This document shows, piece by piece, positions 14,185 to 24,656 of a stretch of DNA of 64,000 bases. This DNA comes from Acanthochlamys bracteata (Eukaryota; Streptophyta; Magnoliopsida; Pandanales; Velloziaceae). The position numbers were made by a program, and so were the translations under genes. The notes beneath the pieces were generated by a model that worked only from the letters and a program-made list of their open reading frames with translations, was not told where the DNA came from and did not search any database. The number at the start of each line of letters is the position of its first letter. The stretch's first letter is position 1. The DNA lies in the NCBI GenBank assembly GCA_019914995.1, contig CM034133.1, positions 6,262,001 through 6,326,000 of the forward strand, read 5' to 3'.

Positions 14185-14613
14185 TGATGCAGTACGTGTC
14201 AAGTTGTTACAGAGTTTTAGTTATATTAAAAGTTTTGGTCATAATAAATTCTATTGTTTTATTAGAATTGAAACTATTTAGAGTTTGAAGTTGTATTTCA
14301 CTAGAAATCTTATAGATTATGAGTATATATATATATGCGTGTAAGTATGATTGTAGGAGGAGGAGATTTTTGGAATTGAATAAACTTGAAAGTTTTTTCA
14401 CTCTTTATTATCATGGTTCAGTATTCCTTAAGAATCAACGAACTTTGATGTCTAAATGTTCTAATATTTTGTAAGAATCTATAGAACATTAGAAACCTTT
14501 TATTCTGTTATTCTTAGAATCAACAGAATAATTGGTATTATCTCTATTATTTTTATATCAGTAATAATATTTTTTATTATTGAAATTATTTGTTAGAGCT
14601 TTTTGCTACATTA
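14185..14613 (+). repeat. Gypsy LTR 1 (429 bp)
   Basis: Begins TGATGCAGTACGTGTCAAG and ends near GCTACATTA. It is preceded by the purine tract TTGGAGAGAA and followed by TAGTATCAGAGC at 14617-14628, which matches the initiator-Met tRNA primer site TGGTATCAGAGC with one change. By eye it is about 95 percent identical to LTR 2. Confidence 0.85.
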
Positions 14614-14870
14614 ATTTAGTATCAGAGCTAAATCGTTCCTGAAGGAAGATGGCGCCAATGACTCAACAAGCCTTTCAATACGGTATTCATGTGACGAATC
14701 AACGAAGTAAAGGAGATCTTTTATCCTGGGCATTCTTAGACTCAACAAGATATTTTAGTTTATTTTCAATTCGGCATTCGTGTGACAAATCAACAGAGTT
14801 GCAAATATTTGAAGAGCTATTGAATTTTACATAGAAATTCGAGGACGAATTTTCTCCAATTTGGAGAGAA

Positions 14871-15296
14871 TGATGCAGTACGTGTCAAGCTGTTACAGAG
14901 TTTTAGTTATATTAAGAGTCTTGGTCATAATAAATTCTAGTGTTTTATTAGAATTGAAACTATTTAGAGTTTGAAGTTGCATTTCACTAGAAATCTTATA
15001 GATTATGAGTCTATTTATATGCATGTAAATATGATTGTAGGAGGAGGAGAATTGGAGTTTAATAAACTTGAGAGTTTTCTCTCTCTTTATTATCATGGTT
15101 TGGTATTCCTTATGAGTCAACGAACATTGATGTCTAATTGTTCTAGTATTCTGTAAGAATCAATAGAACATTAGAAACCTTTTATTCTGGTACTTTTAGA
15201 ATCAACAGAATAATTAGAATTATCTCTATTATTTTTATATCAGTAATAATATTTTTTTATTATTGAAATTATCTGTTAGAGCTTTTCGCTGCATCA
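14871..15296 (+). repeat. Gypsy LTR 2 (426 bp)
   Basis: Begins TGATGCAGTACGTG and ends GCTGCATCA, giving a TGATGC...GCATCA inverted end. The same purine tract precedes it as precedes LTR 1. The short interior between the LTRs repeats one phrase twice (CATTCATGTGACGAATCAAC at about 14683 and a diverged copy at about 14773). Confidence 0.85.
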
Positions 15297-16100
15297 CTTT
15301 CATTGTGTCTAGTATGTGGTGTTAAAATGTTTGCAGCTAATATTAACACAGACTAAAGCAATCTATGAAAATATTGATTGATTGTTTCACCCGAATGATT
15401 AAACATTTCATGACATTAATCTATTTCTAAGACTTCGAGCACACATTATTAGAAATATCATAGTTTCTTCATGAACAAACATTCCACATGTTGGGACTAA
15501 CTCGTATAGCCTTGTCAACTTATCACAAAGTTGTAAAAAATTGGCTACCTTAATTCGAATAGTTTAATAGCAACGGACTTCGTTCTCTTCTAATATCTCA
15601 ATCATTAATATATTAGTTGTGCGCATAAATGTATGACAAGGGCATTTATGTAAATCTTTTTTATAATACTTAACTATAGTAAAAGTTGCTCGCTCAAATA
15701 ATTTTGTCAATTTTTCTTCACTATTATTTTTCTCATCATTATTACTAGGCCAAAGATTCACTTAACTACAACTCCAAAAATTAAATATAAATTGTCAACA
15801 TATCTACTAAATTTAATATAAAAAATACTATTTCACGCTCACAATTGCAACAACAATCGCAATATCATAATACAAATGCCAAATTTTGCTATCAATAAAT
15901 TTTCGTTAGAGTATAACATAGCAACATCATATTTCCACCACAACAACATTTCAAAATGTTCAAATTGCAAAATGCGAGATAGTAACAAATGCATATAACA
16001 TAACTAGGAATAGATTAAAACAAACAACAAACATTTAATATAAAACAATACAATTGCGACATACATACAACAGCTTACAATATCAACTCCCGTTCGATTC
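15297..16100. other. Anonymous region
   Basis: No recognisable gene or repeat boundary. A 65-codon minus-strand frame at 15564-15761 has a weak resemblance to transposon gag-like sequence but no motif that I can defend. Confidence 0.5.
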
Positions 16101-16104
16101 TGCC

Positions 16105-16225
16105 AATTATGGTTTAAGGTTGGAGTTTAGGATTTGAGGTTTGGGATTTTGGATTTAGGATTTGGCGTTTAAGATTGAGGATTGGGGTTTAGGGTTTAGA
16201 TTTGGGGTTTAAAATTTAGGGTATG
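16105..16225 (+). repeat. Degenerate telomere-like (TTTAGGG) patch
   Basis: About 110 bp of variants of GGTTTAGGGTTTAG, GGATTTAGGATTTGG and GGGTTTAGG on the + strand. The plant telomere unit is TTTAGGG; only a few units here are exact. It is an interstitial relic or a chance expansion, not a chromosome end. Confidence 0.7.
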
Positions 16226-16229
16226 GAAA

Positions 16230-18853
16230 ACTAACATCTGTTTTAACTAAAAAGAGTCATTTAATATCTAATTAAAGTAATGCAATCATATATAATTCAA
16301 AGGAAATACACCCTAATAAACAAGAACATTTACAAATTGAAGAGCACCAAAATCAACTCTACAATAATAAAAAAACTAAACATATGTACCTGCAACCACC
16401 TTAGCTAGCTAGCTAAATATATTTTGACCCTCAACACTCAAAGCAAAGATTGATGCATTGGTACAAGTCTTTGTAGACTAAATTGCACGTCATTTAGTGA
16501 AGCGTCATCCAACTAATCATCTAAACTCTACTGACTTAGACATGACATATTTAACATGTTAAGCTGGTGCAATTATTCAGCATAGCAACTAGTGTATGGT
16601 TAGAATGCAATTACCTTGTCTCCACTCTAACATCATATTTTAATTTTACATTATCATCACATTAGTGTTCTTAAACACTCTTTTCAATTTGAACCTATTC
16701 GAAAAGCAATGAACCAGCTCATTCATCATTATTTCATGTGAGAGGCAGTTTCCGCTCCAGCATCCATAATCCCTCATAACAATAAGTTCTATAACAAAGT
16801 TCATCCCTATTCTTTACTATCTAATCTCCTTAAGAGCAACTTGAACACATTACACTTAGGATATGATCACCCATAAATTCAATATTGCCATGGACACTCA
16901 TAACTACTTGTGCACAAAGTGGACTAAGTTTCCTTAAAAGCAACCAGAGCATAAAATCAGCATGTGTAAGATTCAAATTTTCTTGATGATATTGCCTAAC
17001 TTTGTATTACTTGATGATTCAACTAAGACACAGATTCAAATGGTCCCTAAGCACATAAGATCAACATAAGAGAATGTCTAATTGTCCTACGAATTCATAC
17101 ACGCTACAGCGTTAATGAAGTAAGAAGTTAAATTTCCAAAACGTGGGCATTACTCTCAGTAGTACAATAAGTTCATGACTTCTTTATGATTATGATTCAA
17201 GATTTGTAAAAGTAAAAGAGCAGATAAAAGCAGTTTCTCCACAACTTCAAAAAGAAGTCGTTGTATAGTAATGATCGGAAGGATGACAATCACCTATACT
17301 ATACTTCTATATGTCAAACTTGGATATATATCCTTGTGACAGTACTAGTCTAGTTCAACCTATCTGAATAATTGCTAACCTATTAAGTGAGTCTCTCAAA
17401 AAACTAAAACAAAAAAAATCTATTCTTTTGTTTGTAGCATAAAAAACTTTGGAGTCGCTTGCCATTACAATCTCGTATAAATAATTGAACCTGCTACAAG
17501 CACTTCTAAACTCACCGTCAAGTATGAAGCCTTCAAATAGCGAACAAAAGGAATATTAACAAAGACATATCTATGAAGTTACAATAAGGCACATCAGGAT
17601 CAATAGAGTAATTATCTTAACATATGTGCAAGAATATTTAAATCAACAAAGCCTTTTTGAACTATGAAGTACCTCATTTATCTAAATTAATGAAAATTTA
17701 AGCATAGACAAGAAAATTTTAGACTAAACTGACCACTTTAATACTTTAGATGAGCTAAGTAGTCACTAGCACCAAAATGATAAACATGTTCAATAATTCT
17801 ACAGTATGAACAAAAAATTCAAAACATGAGAAAGTAAATTTAGAGCTTACTCCCATCCCTTGGAACTACAAATCAAAATTATCCAACCATGAATTTTGTT
17901 GAATCGGTTTGATTAATAAGAAATTTTCTAGGTATCTGAGTATCAATTAGAAAGTTTGAATCTTTCATGAGCTATCCTTCATTTGAAACCAACACATCAA
18001 AAGTCAGAACAAATGAAGCACGAGAAAAACACTAATTCGCAAGTTACTTTCACAAAATACAAAAATCTGAAAAAGTCACATAAACAAAAGATATTTTGAA
18101 AGAGAGGGAGGAAACCGTGCTGTTCCCATGGTTTAATTCACTCTAACAAATTTCTCGCAGTTTCTCTCCAAAATAATTGATTTGAGAGGGAGAGAAGGAG
18201 AGCACAATCGAAAAGAAAGGTTTTTTTCTCTGCTAATTTCTTTAGTGAGAAGAGAGATGAATGAAGACTGGTTTCAAGAAAACGATGATGGCATGAATGG
18301 GTTTGCACACCGCGAAAACATATAAGCTAAAGTTTACAAACCGTAGGACAAACACATAATAAAGACCAACTCTAGACCAAATCTATAAGAAAAAGTACAA
18401 CAATTACAAAAATTTTTACCTGTTCACAAAGAAACGGTAGTAGGATCATAATTCGCCAAGAGATCGACATCAGAATGGAAATCGTAAGGGTGAAAGGCCG
18501 GACAAAGAGATCGATCGAGATCGGTGTCGAAGACGAGAAACGAAATTGAGATGTGCTAGGGTTTGGCAGCGGAGTGGAGAGATGAGGAGAAAAGGAAGAA
18601 AATGAGAGGATAAGGAGTGGTAGGATAAAATTATATACTGTCATAATTCCTCAAACTTACAATGGGTGGAACGGTCTTATCAAATCGATTTAAGAAAAGT
18701 CGTTGCACACCTTTTCTCTAAAGGCATCGTTTTGATGCCTTTCTATTTCTGTTTCATTATATAAAAAGCAACTTTTCATATAATTCTAATTTGCCAAACA
18801 ATGTTATCACTGTAGAGTACTTATTTCAGACTTAAGTACAACCAAACGAGGTC
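16230..18853. mobile_element. Probable decayed TIR element, right end only
   Basis: The right end (18700-18853) reads in reverse GACCTCGTTTGGTTGTACTTAAG, then AAAAGTTGC, in the style of the other PIF/Harbinger-like ends here, and stops at ACCAAACGAGGTC. About 210 bp in from that end, the minus strand has a GC-richer leader-like exon (about 18640-18420) ending in ACAG|GTAAAA, a good splice donor. No left TIR and no transposase were found, so the left limit is arbitrary. The rest is AT-rich with no genes. Confidence 0.4.
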
Positions 18854-19139
18854 TTTGGTTTAACAAGATGCTTATGTTTTTCAGGTGATTACATCTAATA
18901 GACTTATTCTAACTTTTAGTGTATTATTCTAACTAGATACACATATATTGGTGATAATTTTTATGAGTGAGACTAACTATCGGTATGAAATTCAGGTCCA
19001 AATGCAATAAGTTGGTTTTAATATTTTGATCCCCAAGTTGTTAGATGCAAATTATTGAATAATCCAAAGCTTTAAAACATTTTCTTAAAGAAAGTTTTAT
19101 ACAAATTAGATATGTTTAACAAATTTACCTTTCTGTTTA

Positions 19140-19426
19140 TGGCGTATTTCAAATGCTTATAACTGAGTTTCTGAAAGTGAAAAGTAGCAAGTAAAGTTTC
19201 TTAAAAAATGAGTTAGAAGTGGAGTTAGATTGTATTTCAATATTTTTTTGAAGTTAGTTGAAAATTGACAGATAAAATTGCGTTGAGAGGTGTGCAAATA
19301 AGAAGTTAGAACTAGAGTTCTATAGAAGTAGAGTTCTGAGTTCCTTATGCAAATGAAAAGTATGAGCTGTTCGGTACTCTAAATTTGACGGGAGAAAGTA
19401 GAATTATGGGCGTTTGAAACACGCCC
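19140..19426. mobile_element. Tourist-like MITE (287 bp)
   Basis: The ends are inverted: left TGGCGTATTTCAAATGCTTATAA, right (reverse complement) GGGCGTGTTTCAAACGCCCATAA, about 18 of 23 matching. TTA at 19137-19139 is repeated at 19427-19429, the 3-bp TWA duplication typical of PIF/Harbinger MITEs. It is too short to code for anything. Confidence 0.8.
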
Positions 19427-19655
19427 TTAATTTATATATTTTTATTTCCTTTCTCTAATTACTATTTTTTTCTTTTCTCGTGCAAGTCCATTTCATTTAC
19501 TTTCACTAACAATAACAAGAAACTGAAAACTTTTACAAGTAATTGAAATATTCATAAAACTTTTATCATATCACATTTTCCTTGTTAACTATTTAATTGT
19601 TTGGTTGATTTTTGCTTCATCTTTTGTTTAGAAAAATTAACTTGCATTCTTTTTG

Positions 19656-20088
19656 TTATATTGTGCCTAGGATCTTGATCTTGCACGACCAAGTTTGGAG
19701 TCTTGTTGACCATATTTGAGACTTGTGCAATCTTGGATGACCATATTTTAGGCCTTTGCGATATTGTGCGACCTTTTTGTTTGATCAGTTCTTTCAAAAG
19801 GAGTTAACGACATGTTATCGTCCTTACTGAAATTCACTTTTTTCCTATTTTGGCCCTTCTTTTGTCTATTATTTATTTGTACCCTTTCTGCATGGGGTTT
19901 TTCTTGGAAGAAGTGTGTTTATATGAACAAAGCTTGGTCATTTTTCATCTCTTTTTCTATAGAGAGTTCTAACATCGTGTCTTTGTTGGAGCATTATCAA
20001 CTTTATTCTTTTGCATCAATCATTTGAAATCTTCACAATTCTATTGTGAAAATTTTCTCCAATTTTAGTGGACGTAGGTTTCTCTTGA
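19656..20088 (+). repeat. Copia fossil 5' LTR, first part
   Basis: Aligns with 43558-44000 of the 3' LTR. It ends at the TGA target site of the CACTA element; the LTR continues at 39422. Confidence 0.75.
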
Positions 20089-20540
20089 CACTACAAGAAA
20101 ACAGGTAATTAGCGACCAAATCATTAGTGACTAATGAAAAACGGCCGCTAATGATGACCAACAGCGACCGGGGCCACAACGGTCGTTGATATAAACGCAA
20201 TAGCGACTGGCACCACTGGTAGTCGTAAGTCCTTATGAATCTGCGACTGTTTAGTGGCTACAGTCACTACTAATATTAGCATTAGCTACCATAGTATTAG
20301 CGATCGTTGTCCTACCAATCGTTGTTATACGACAAACAGCGACCAGGCAGTCTATCTAGTCGTTGTTGTCCTCAAGCGATAGCGACCGTCCTTGACCAAA
20401 CGCCATTTGTTAAAGAAATAGCAAGCATTATGATCCTCAGTCGCTATTGCTTTAGTATAATCGTGAACGCTGCCTGCTGATCTCTATTGATAAGCAATTG
20501 CGACCGTCATATTTCTACTTATCGCTACTATTATAAAAAA
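20089..20540 (+). repeat. CACTA 5' TIR and subterminal repeats
   Basis: The TIR CACTACAAGAAAACAGG is followed by more than a dozen AGCGACC-type words in both orientations up to about 20520. A further pair at 21178-21215 (GGTCGCTATT and TAGCGACCAGG) lies outside the main array. These arrays are the usual binding sites of the small TnpA-like protein. Confidence 0.85.
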
Positions 20541-20559
20541 TAATAATTTATAATCTAAA

Positions 20560-21600
20560 CTATTGGATGTGATTTATATTTTTTCATATATCATATTGAC
20601 AAGAGTTTAGATCAATTGGATGATGTTTTGTGCTCAATCAAAATAAAAAATTGACGAACGTATACGATTTAATAATTTCTTTACATAAATCGGAACTATA
20701 AGTTATGTCCAAATTTGATGAAATTTTGTGAGAACAATAATATTATAGTATATAATATATTCAATGGTATAGATCTCCATTTTATTCTTATAATTGTGTG
20801 AATTGATTAAATGAGCAAATAACTGTAGGATGAGTAAGTTTATGAACATGATATTTATAATCTTCCATTGTATTATTTACGTAAACAATTCAAATAGATT
20901 ATTTAAACTATTGGATATATTAAATACTACAACATTATTGTTTACACAAAATTTTATCATATTTTTCCGATGTTAATACTCTAATTTCAACCGTATAAAT
21001 TATTAAATCATATACGTCCATCAATTATTGTTGTGATGAAGCAAAAATAATCTAATGGTTTATAATTTATAAAAAACTTTTTTCTAATTAATTTAAAATT
21101 TTAATTGTTTGAGTAATGGAGACCATGTCTAAATTCATCCCTAATGCTATGATAATAGAGAGCGGGTTCCACATATGGTCGCTATTACTATAGAACAATA
21201 GCGACCAGGTGATTTCCTATTCGCTAGTAATATGGCAATAAGAACCAGCTTCATGTTGGTCCATTTTACCTTATAAAATAAAAATATTAAAAATAATTAG
21301 TAAATATTTAGTTAATAAAATCTAAACTATTAGATGTGATTTATATCTTTTATATATCATGTTAGCAAAATTTTAATTTTAGTTGGATGATGTTTTATGT
21401 TTTATAATAATAAATAATTGATGGACGTATATGATATAATATTTTATACAATTAAATCATAACGCTAAAACACATCCAAATGTGGTAAATTTTTGTTTAA
21501 ATATTAATGTTATCATATATATAATGTATGTGATAACATAAATGTTAATCCATAAATTTTTGATTAATTAATCTAAAATTTTTATCTTTAATTTTTAAAG
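20560..21600. repeat. Direct and inverted repeats inside the CACTA 5' region
   Basis: A unit of about 200-250 bp beginning AATCTAAACTATTGGATGTG occurs at about 20560-20770, again in the same direction at about 21310-21540, and in inverted orientation at about 20890-21070 (shared phrase AATTGATGGACGTATATGAT). No coding potential. It may form a hairpin in the left part of the element. Confidence 0.6.
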
Positions 21601-22289
21601 TACTAGGGACCAACTCCAAGTTTGGTCCCTAATATCAAACTAATAAACACCAAACTAAGTCCACTTCTAGCTCCCCCCTTCTAAAAACCTTTTCAATTTT
21701 CCTTCCCCCCTATGTGACGATTTTCAACCTACCACAGTCTGCCAAATATCGCCAGATCTACCGCCTTCGCCCGGCTCCACCGCCGCTGCTTGCCGCATTA
21801 ACCTCATCTTGCCGCGCTGTTGCTTGCCATCTCCCACTACCATCTGCTGCTTATTGTCGTCGCCTAACACTGCCCCCAACTCGAGCCAGTTTCTACCGTG
21901 CCCTGACGCCACCGACGTTGGTTTTAGATAATTTTTTAATTTGATTTTAAAATTATTACTAAAATTAATTTTAAAAGTTATGATAATTAATTATAAACAA
22001 ATTTTAGATTATAATTAGTAGTAATGTTTACGTAATCTTGTATGAAATTTATTTTAAGAAATTAATTTTGTTAAAAGGATGTCAATGTTTCTTTTCTTGT
22101 ATATGTTTTAATGTTCTTTAATTATGAATAAATTAATTTTGAAATGAATAAATCAACTAATTAAGTAGTTCTATATATATATCTTGTTGTAGAAATTAAA
22201 AATAAAGTGAGCAAAGAATATATTGATGTAGTTAAACAACTTATTAAGTTTGGTCGTGAGCGTTTACGAAATATGGAAAGAATTCGATA
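21600..22289 (+). other. CACTA leader-like region
   Basis: 21,640-21,930 is C-rich (CTCCCCCCTTCTAAAAACC and Pro/Ala-coding triplets) and stands out from the AT-rich surroundings; it is probably the promoter/5' leader of the transposase gene. The rest of the stretch is AT-rich and looks intronic. Confidence 0.4.
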
Positions 22290-22825
22290 GTCGTGTAGAT
22301 TTTGTTTAAATTTATATTGATAAACTTGGGAAGTGGTTGAGATGCACCTAATAAAAAAGAGCATTATGGTGACATATACAACACGACTGGATCCTGGAGA
22401 GAAGCTTTTAGAGACTAACAATCAATTAAGTAGAGGACTAGAAAAAACTCCTATTGTAGCTGTCGACAGTGATATGATGATGATGAACTATCTGAAATGC
22501 TACAAAATAATAATAGAAGTTTGTTTATTGATGTCGGGATCAAAGAATATGCACCTACAATAGCTGATAATGATGAACAACTTGATAGGTTCAATACCTT
22601 TCTACGAAATGTTCAGAAAAACCGCTATTTGGGGGTAGTAGTGGGCCTTCATTTCTATCATTCATGAGGTTGCATAATGCGAAAGTGTGTAACTAAGCAA
22701 CGGATAAGATAATTGATGATATCCTGAAAATATTTAGTAATATGGTGCATGAAATCCACTCAATTCTTTGCGTCATCATATTATGAGGCTAAAAATCTAT
22801 TCCAGGGTTTTGGATTAGGATGAGC
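22290..22825 (+). pseudogene. CACTA TnpD-type transposase, N-terminal remnant
   Basis: The broken reading frame shows phrases in the order found in plant TnpD proteins: YDDDELSEML, ADNDEQLDRF, a FLSFMRLHNAKVCN block (family form KLSFLVRLLHIK) and SYYEAKNLFQGFGLG, the 'SYYEAKKLIRDLGLGY' motif. The frame changes several times. It stops at the GC-richer insert at about 22826, and the next family motif resumes only at about 33355. Confidence 0.7.
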
Positions 22826-23115
22826 GCAGAATTCGTTCCTATAGGGTCGTGCGTGGCATCTGGTTGGTATAGATGATGAAAGGCGGGGCCGCTTGAACCG
22901 GGACCTATTCCCAACATAGGCGGCAAGCAAGGCATTCAATTGAAAGGGGTCAGAGTGATGTTTGCCTCACCCCTACTATCGGGGAAGGTGATACCTTCGA
23001 TGATATGAAAGTTCGATGAGGCAAGCGTGGAGGGACAACCCCCTGAATAATAAAGAGCAGAGTCAGCAAGCAAGCAGCACTGTCAATGATCCATCAGCCG
23101 ATCCATCAATGGAGA
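22826..23115. other. GC-richer insert in CACTA transposase, possibly organellar
   Basis: The base composition jumps to roughly 50 percent GC (phrases such as AGGCGGGGCCGCTTGAACC and GGGACAACCCCCTGAA) between two adjacent transposase motifs. It has no reading frame of its own and no CACTA homology. The likely continuation is about 33275-33350, across Sirevirus B. The style is that of plant mitochondrial or plastid DNA inserted in the nucleus (NUMT/NUPT), but I cannot name a source gene. Confidence 0.4.
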
Positions 23116-24594
23116 TGTTGGAATTACAAAGATAATTTTGATGATAACAAAGAATTAAGAACTATGATTTATACAAGACTAATAATCTGAAAACAAGCTC
23201 TGTAGGATTAGACAAACAAAGATCATTTCATTTATAGCAGATAAAAACAGCCATCATACAGCCAACTGCTCGACTACTGAAGCGGGACAGAGGACAGCAT
23301 ACGGGACAGAGGATGCCATAGCCACATTACAGTCAGCTGCTCAACTACTGAAACATAAGAAGACTTTTCTGTATCGAAACAGAGCCATGGGTTCAACAGC
23401 AACAAAATCTCCTTTGCTTCAAAAATCGTCTTGACTCACAACGGACTGAAGCATTTCAAATAGAAGATTTACAAGAGCTAAAATCATCTTCAACTTCACA
23501 CAAAAGGAAAGTTCAATAATCAAGGGAAGAAAGCAGTCAAAGTCCTTGATCAAGTCAAACAGTCAACCTGCATTGCATTTATTATGGACATGCCAAATCA
23601 ACTCATCAGCTCATCAAGTCTCAAACAGTAGCTTAGCTAAATTAAGCTTTCAACCGTTGGCAGCAAATTCAAATTTCTACAATGCATTTAATGCAACGAA
23701 GACCTTGCAGCCGAAAGAAGCTTGGAAGCGGTTGATTAACCACTGGACAGAATCGACTCCTCTCTGACGTGAAGAATCACCTATGAAACAGAGCGCCAAT
23801 GGCAACTTTCCTCAACGTTTCTGCACAGGGAAGAAACTCTATAAAAAGGGACTCACAGCAACGAAGAAGGATAAGAGAGAATACAAGAAATACAGAGAGA
23901 ATATACAAAAAAAACAGAGAGAAAGAACACGAGCAAAAACAGAGATATACAAGAATTCTTTCTTTCTACACAAACAAGTTTTGCTGTCGATCATACTGAA
24001 GAAATCTCTCTCGACAACCTCTCCAATCATCTCATCTGAATCACATCACGAACACTTAACATTCATGAGATAGATCCTGTGCTCAATCTTAGTTTATTTT
24101 TTTTGTAACCTTTTTACTGACAATCGTGAAGGTGGTGCCGCGGGTACTGGAAAAGGAAGCTCGGGTGGAGCTTGGTGTAAGCTCTTAGACCTTGTAATAG
24201 AGCTAGCAAATCAGCTAGGGGGACAGGCGTGTCCAGTAGACTGCTGGGGGTTGTCTTGGAGAAGAAACCCGGTAGAGTAAGTGTGCTTGGCGAAGCACTT
24301 TGCTCTAGGTGTATTTGTAGCTTATTAAAGGTTTAGTGAAGCTTTGGCTCTAGTGATAGAGCGACCGTGGATGTAGGCAAAAGAGTTTTGCCGAACCACG
24401 TTAAATACCCTGAGCACTACTCTTTATCACTTATGTCAGTAAACACTCTAACTCTCTCTGTCTGTAGGTTACAGTATTGACACAGCCGGCTGTAAGCTTG
24501 CTGCTAGTAGGATAACTAAACTTGACGAAAATTTTTATTGTTTAACTCAATTCACCCCTCCCCTCTTGAGTTAATGTTACAGGAAAACATAATA
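23116..24594 (+). repeat. Sirevirus B 5' LTR (1.48 kb)
   Basis: Starts TGTTGGAATTACAAAG and ends just before the PBS. It contains the GGTGGTGCCGCGGG and GCCGAACCACG phrases shared with Sirevirus A. Possible promoter region: a CTATAAAAAGG box at about 23850. Confidence 0.93.
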
Positions 24595-24656
24595 ATTGGT
24601 ATCAGAGCAGGCCTCCTAAAATCAAAGGTCTAACAACCTTGAGGTAAAAGATCCTT

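Larger units (their letters stand above)
13590..15296 (+). mobile_element. Ty3/gypsy fossil with two closely spaced LTRs
   Basis: A gag remnant (about 13640-14000) contains PEFHGGLHFEEFLDWVG, a WWHQLK motif and LPYNFQRLMY, all typical of chromovirus-like plant gypsy gag. After it, pol is absent: the next recognisable sequence is the 3' end motif GAGGACGAATTTTCTCCAA plus purine tract, then LTR 1, a PBS, only about 255 bp of interior, the same 3' end motif and purine tract, and LTR 2. This is the product expected from recombination between elements or from a deletion derivative. It is a fossil, with the gag frame broken several times. Confidence 0.75.

Noticed and set aside
16105-16225. Possible chromosome end
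   Set aside because: The TTTAGGG units are too few and degenerate and normal DNA lies on both sides.
20330-20530. CRISPR-like regularly spaced repeats
   Set aside because: The AGCGACC words occur in both orientations at irregular spacing and belong to the CACTA subterminal array of a plant transposon.
21714-21944. 76-codon Pro/Ala-rich + strand frame
   Set aside because: It has no family resemblance and sits where the CACTA leader is expected; composition alone explains the open frame.
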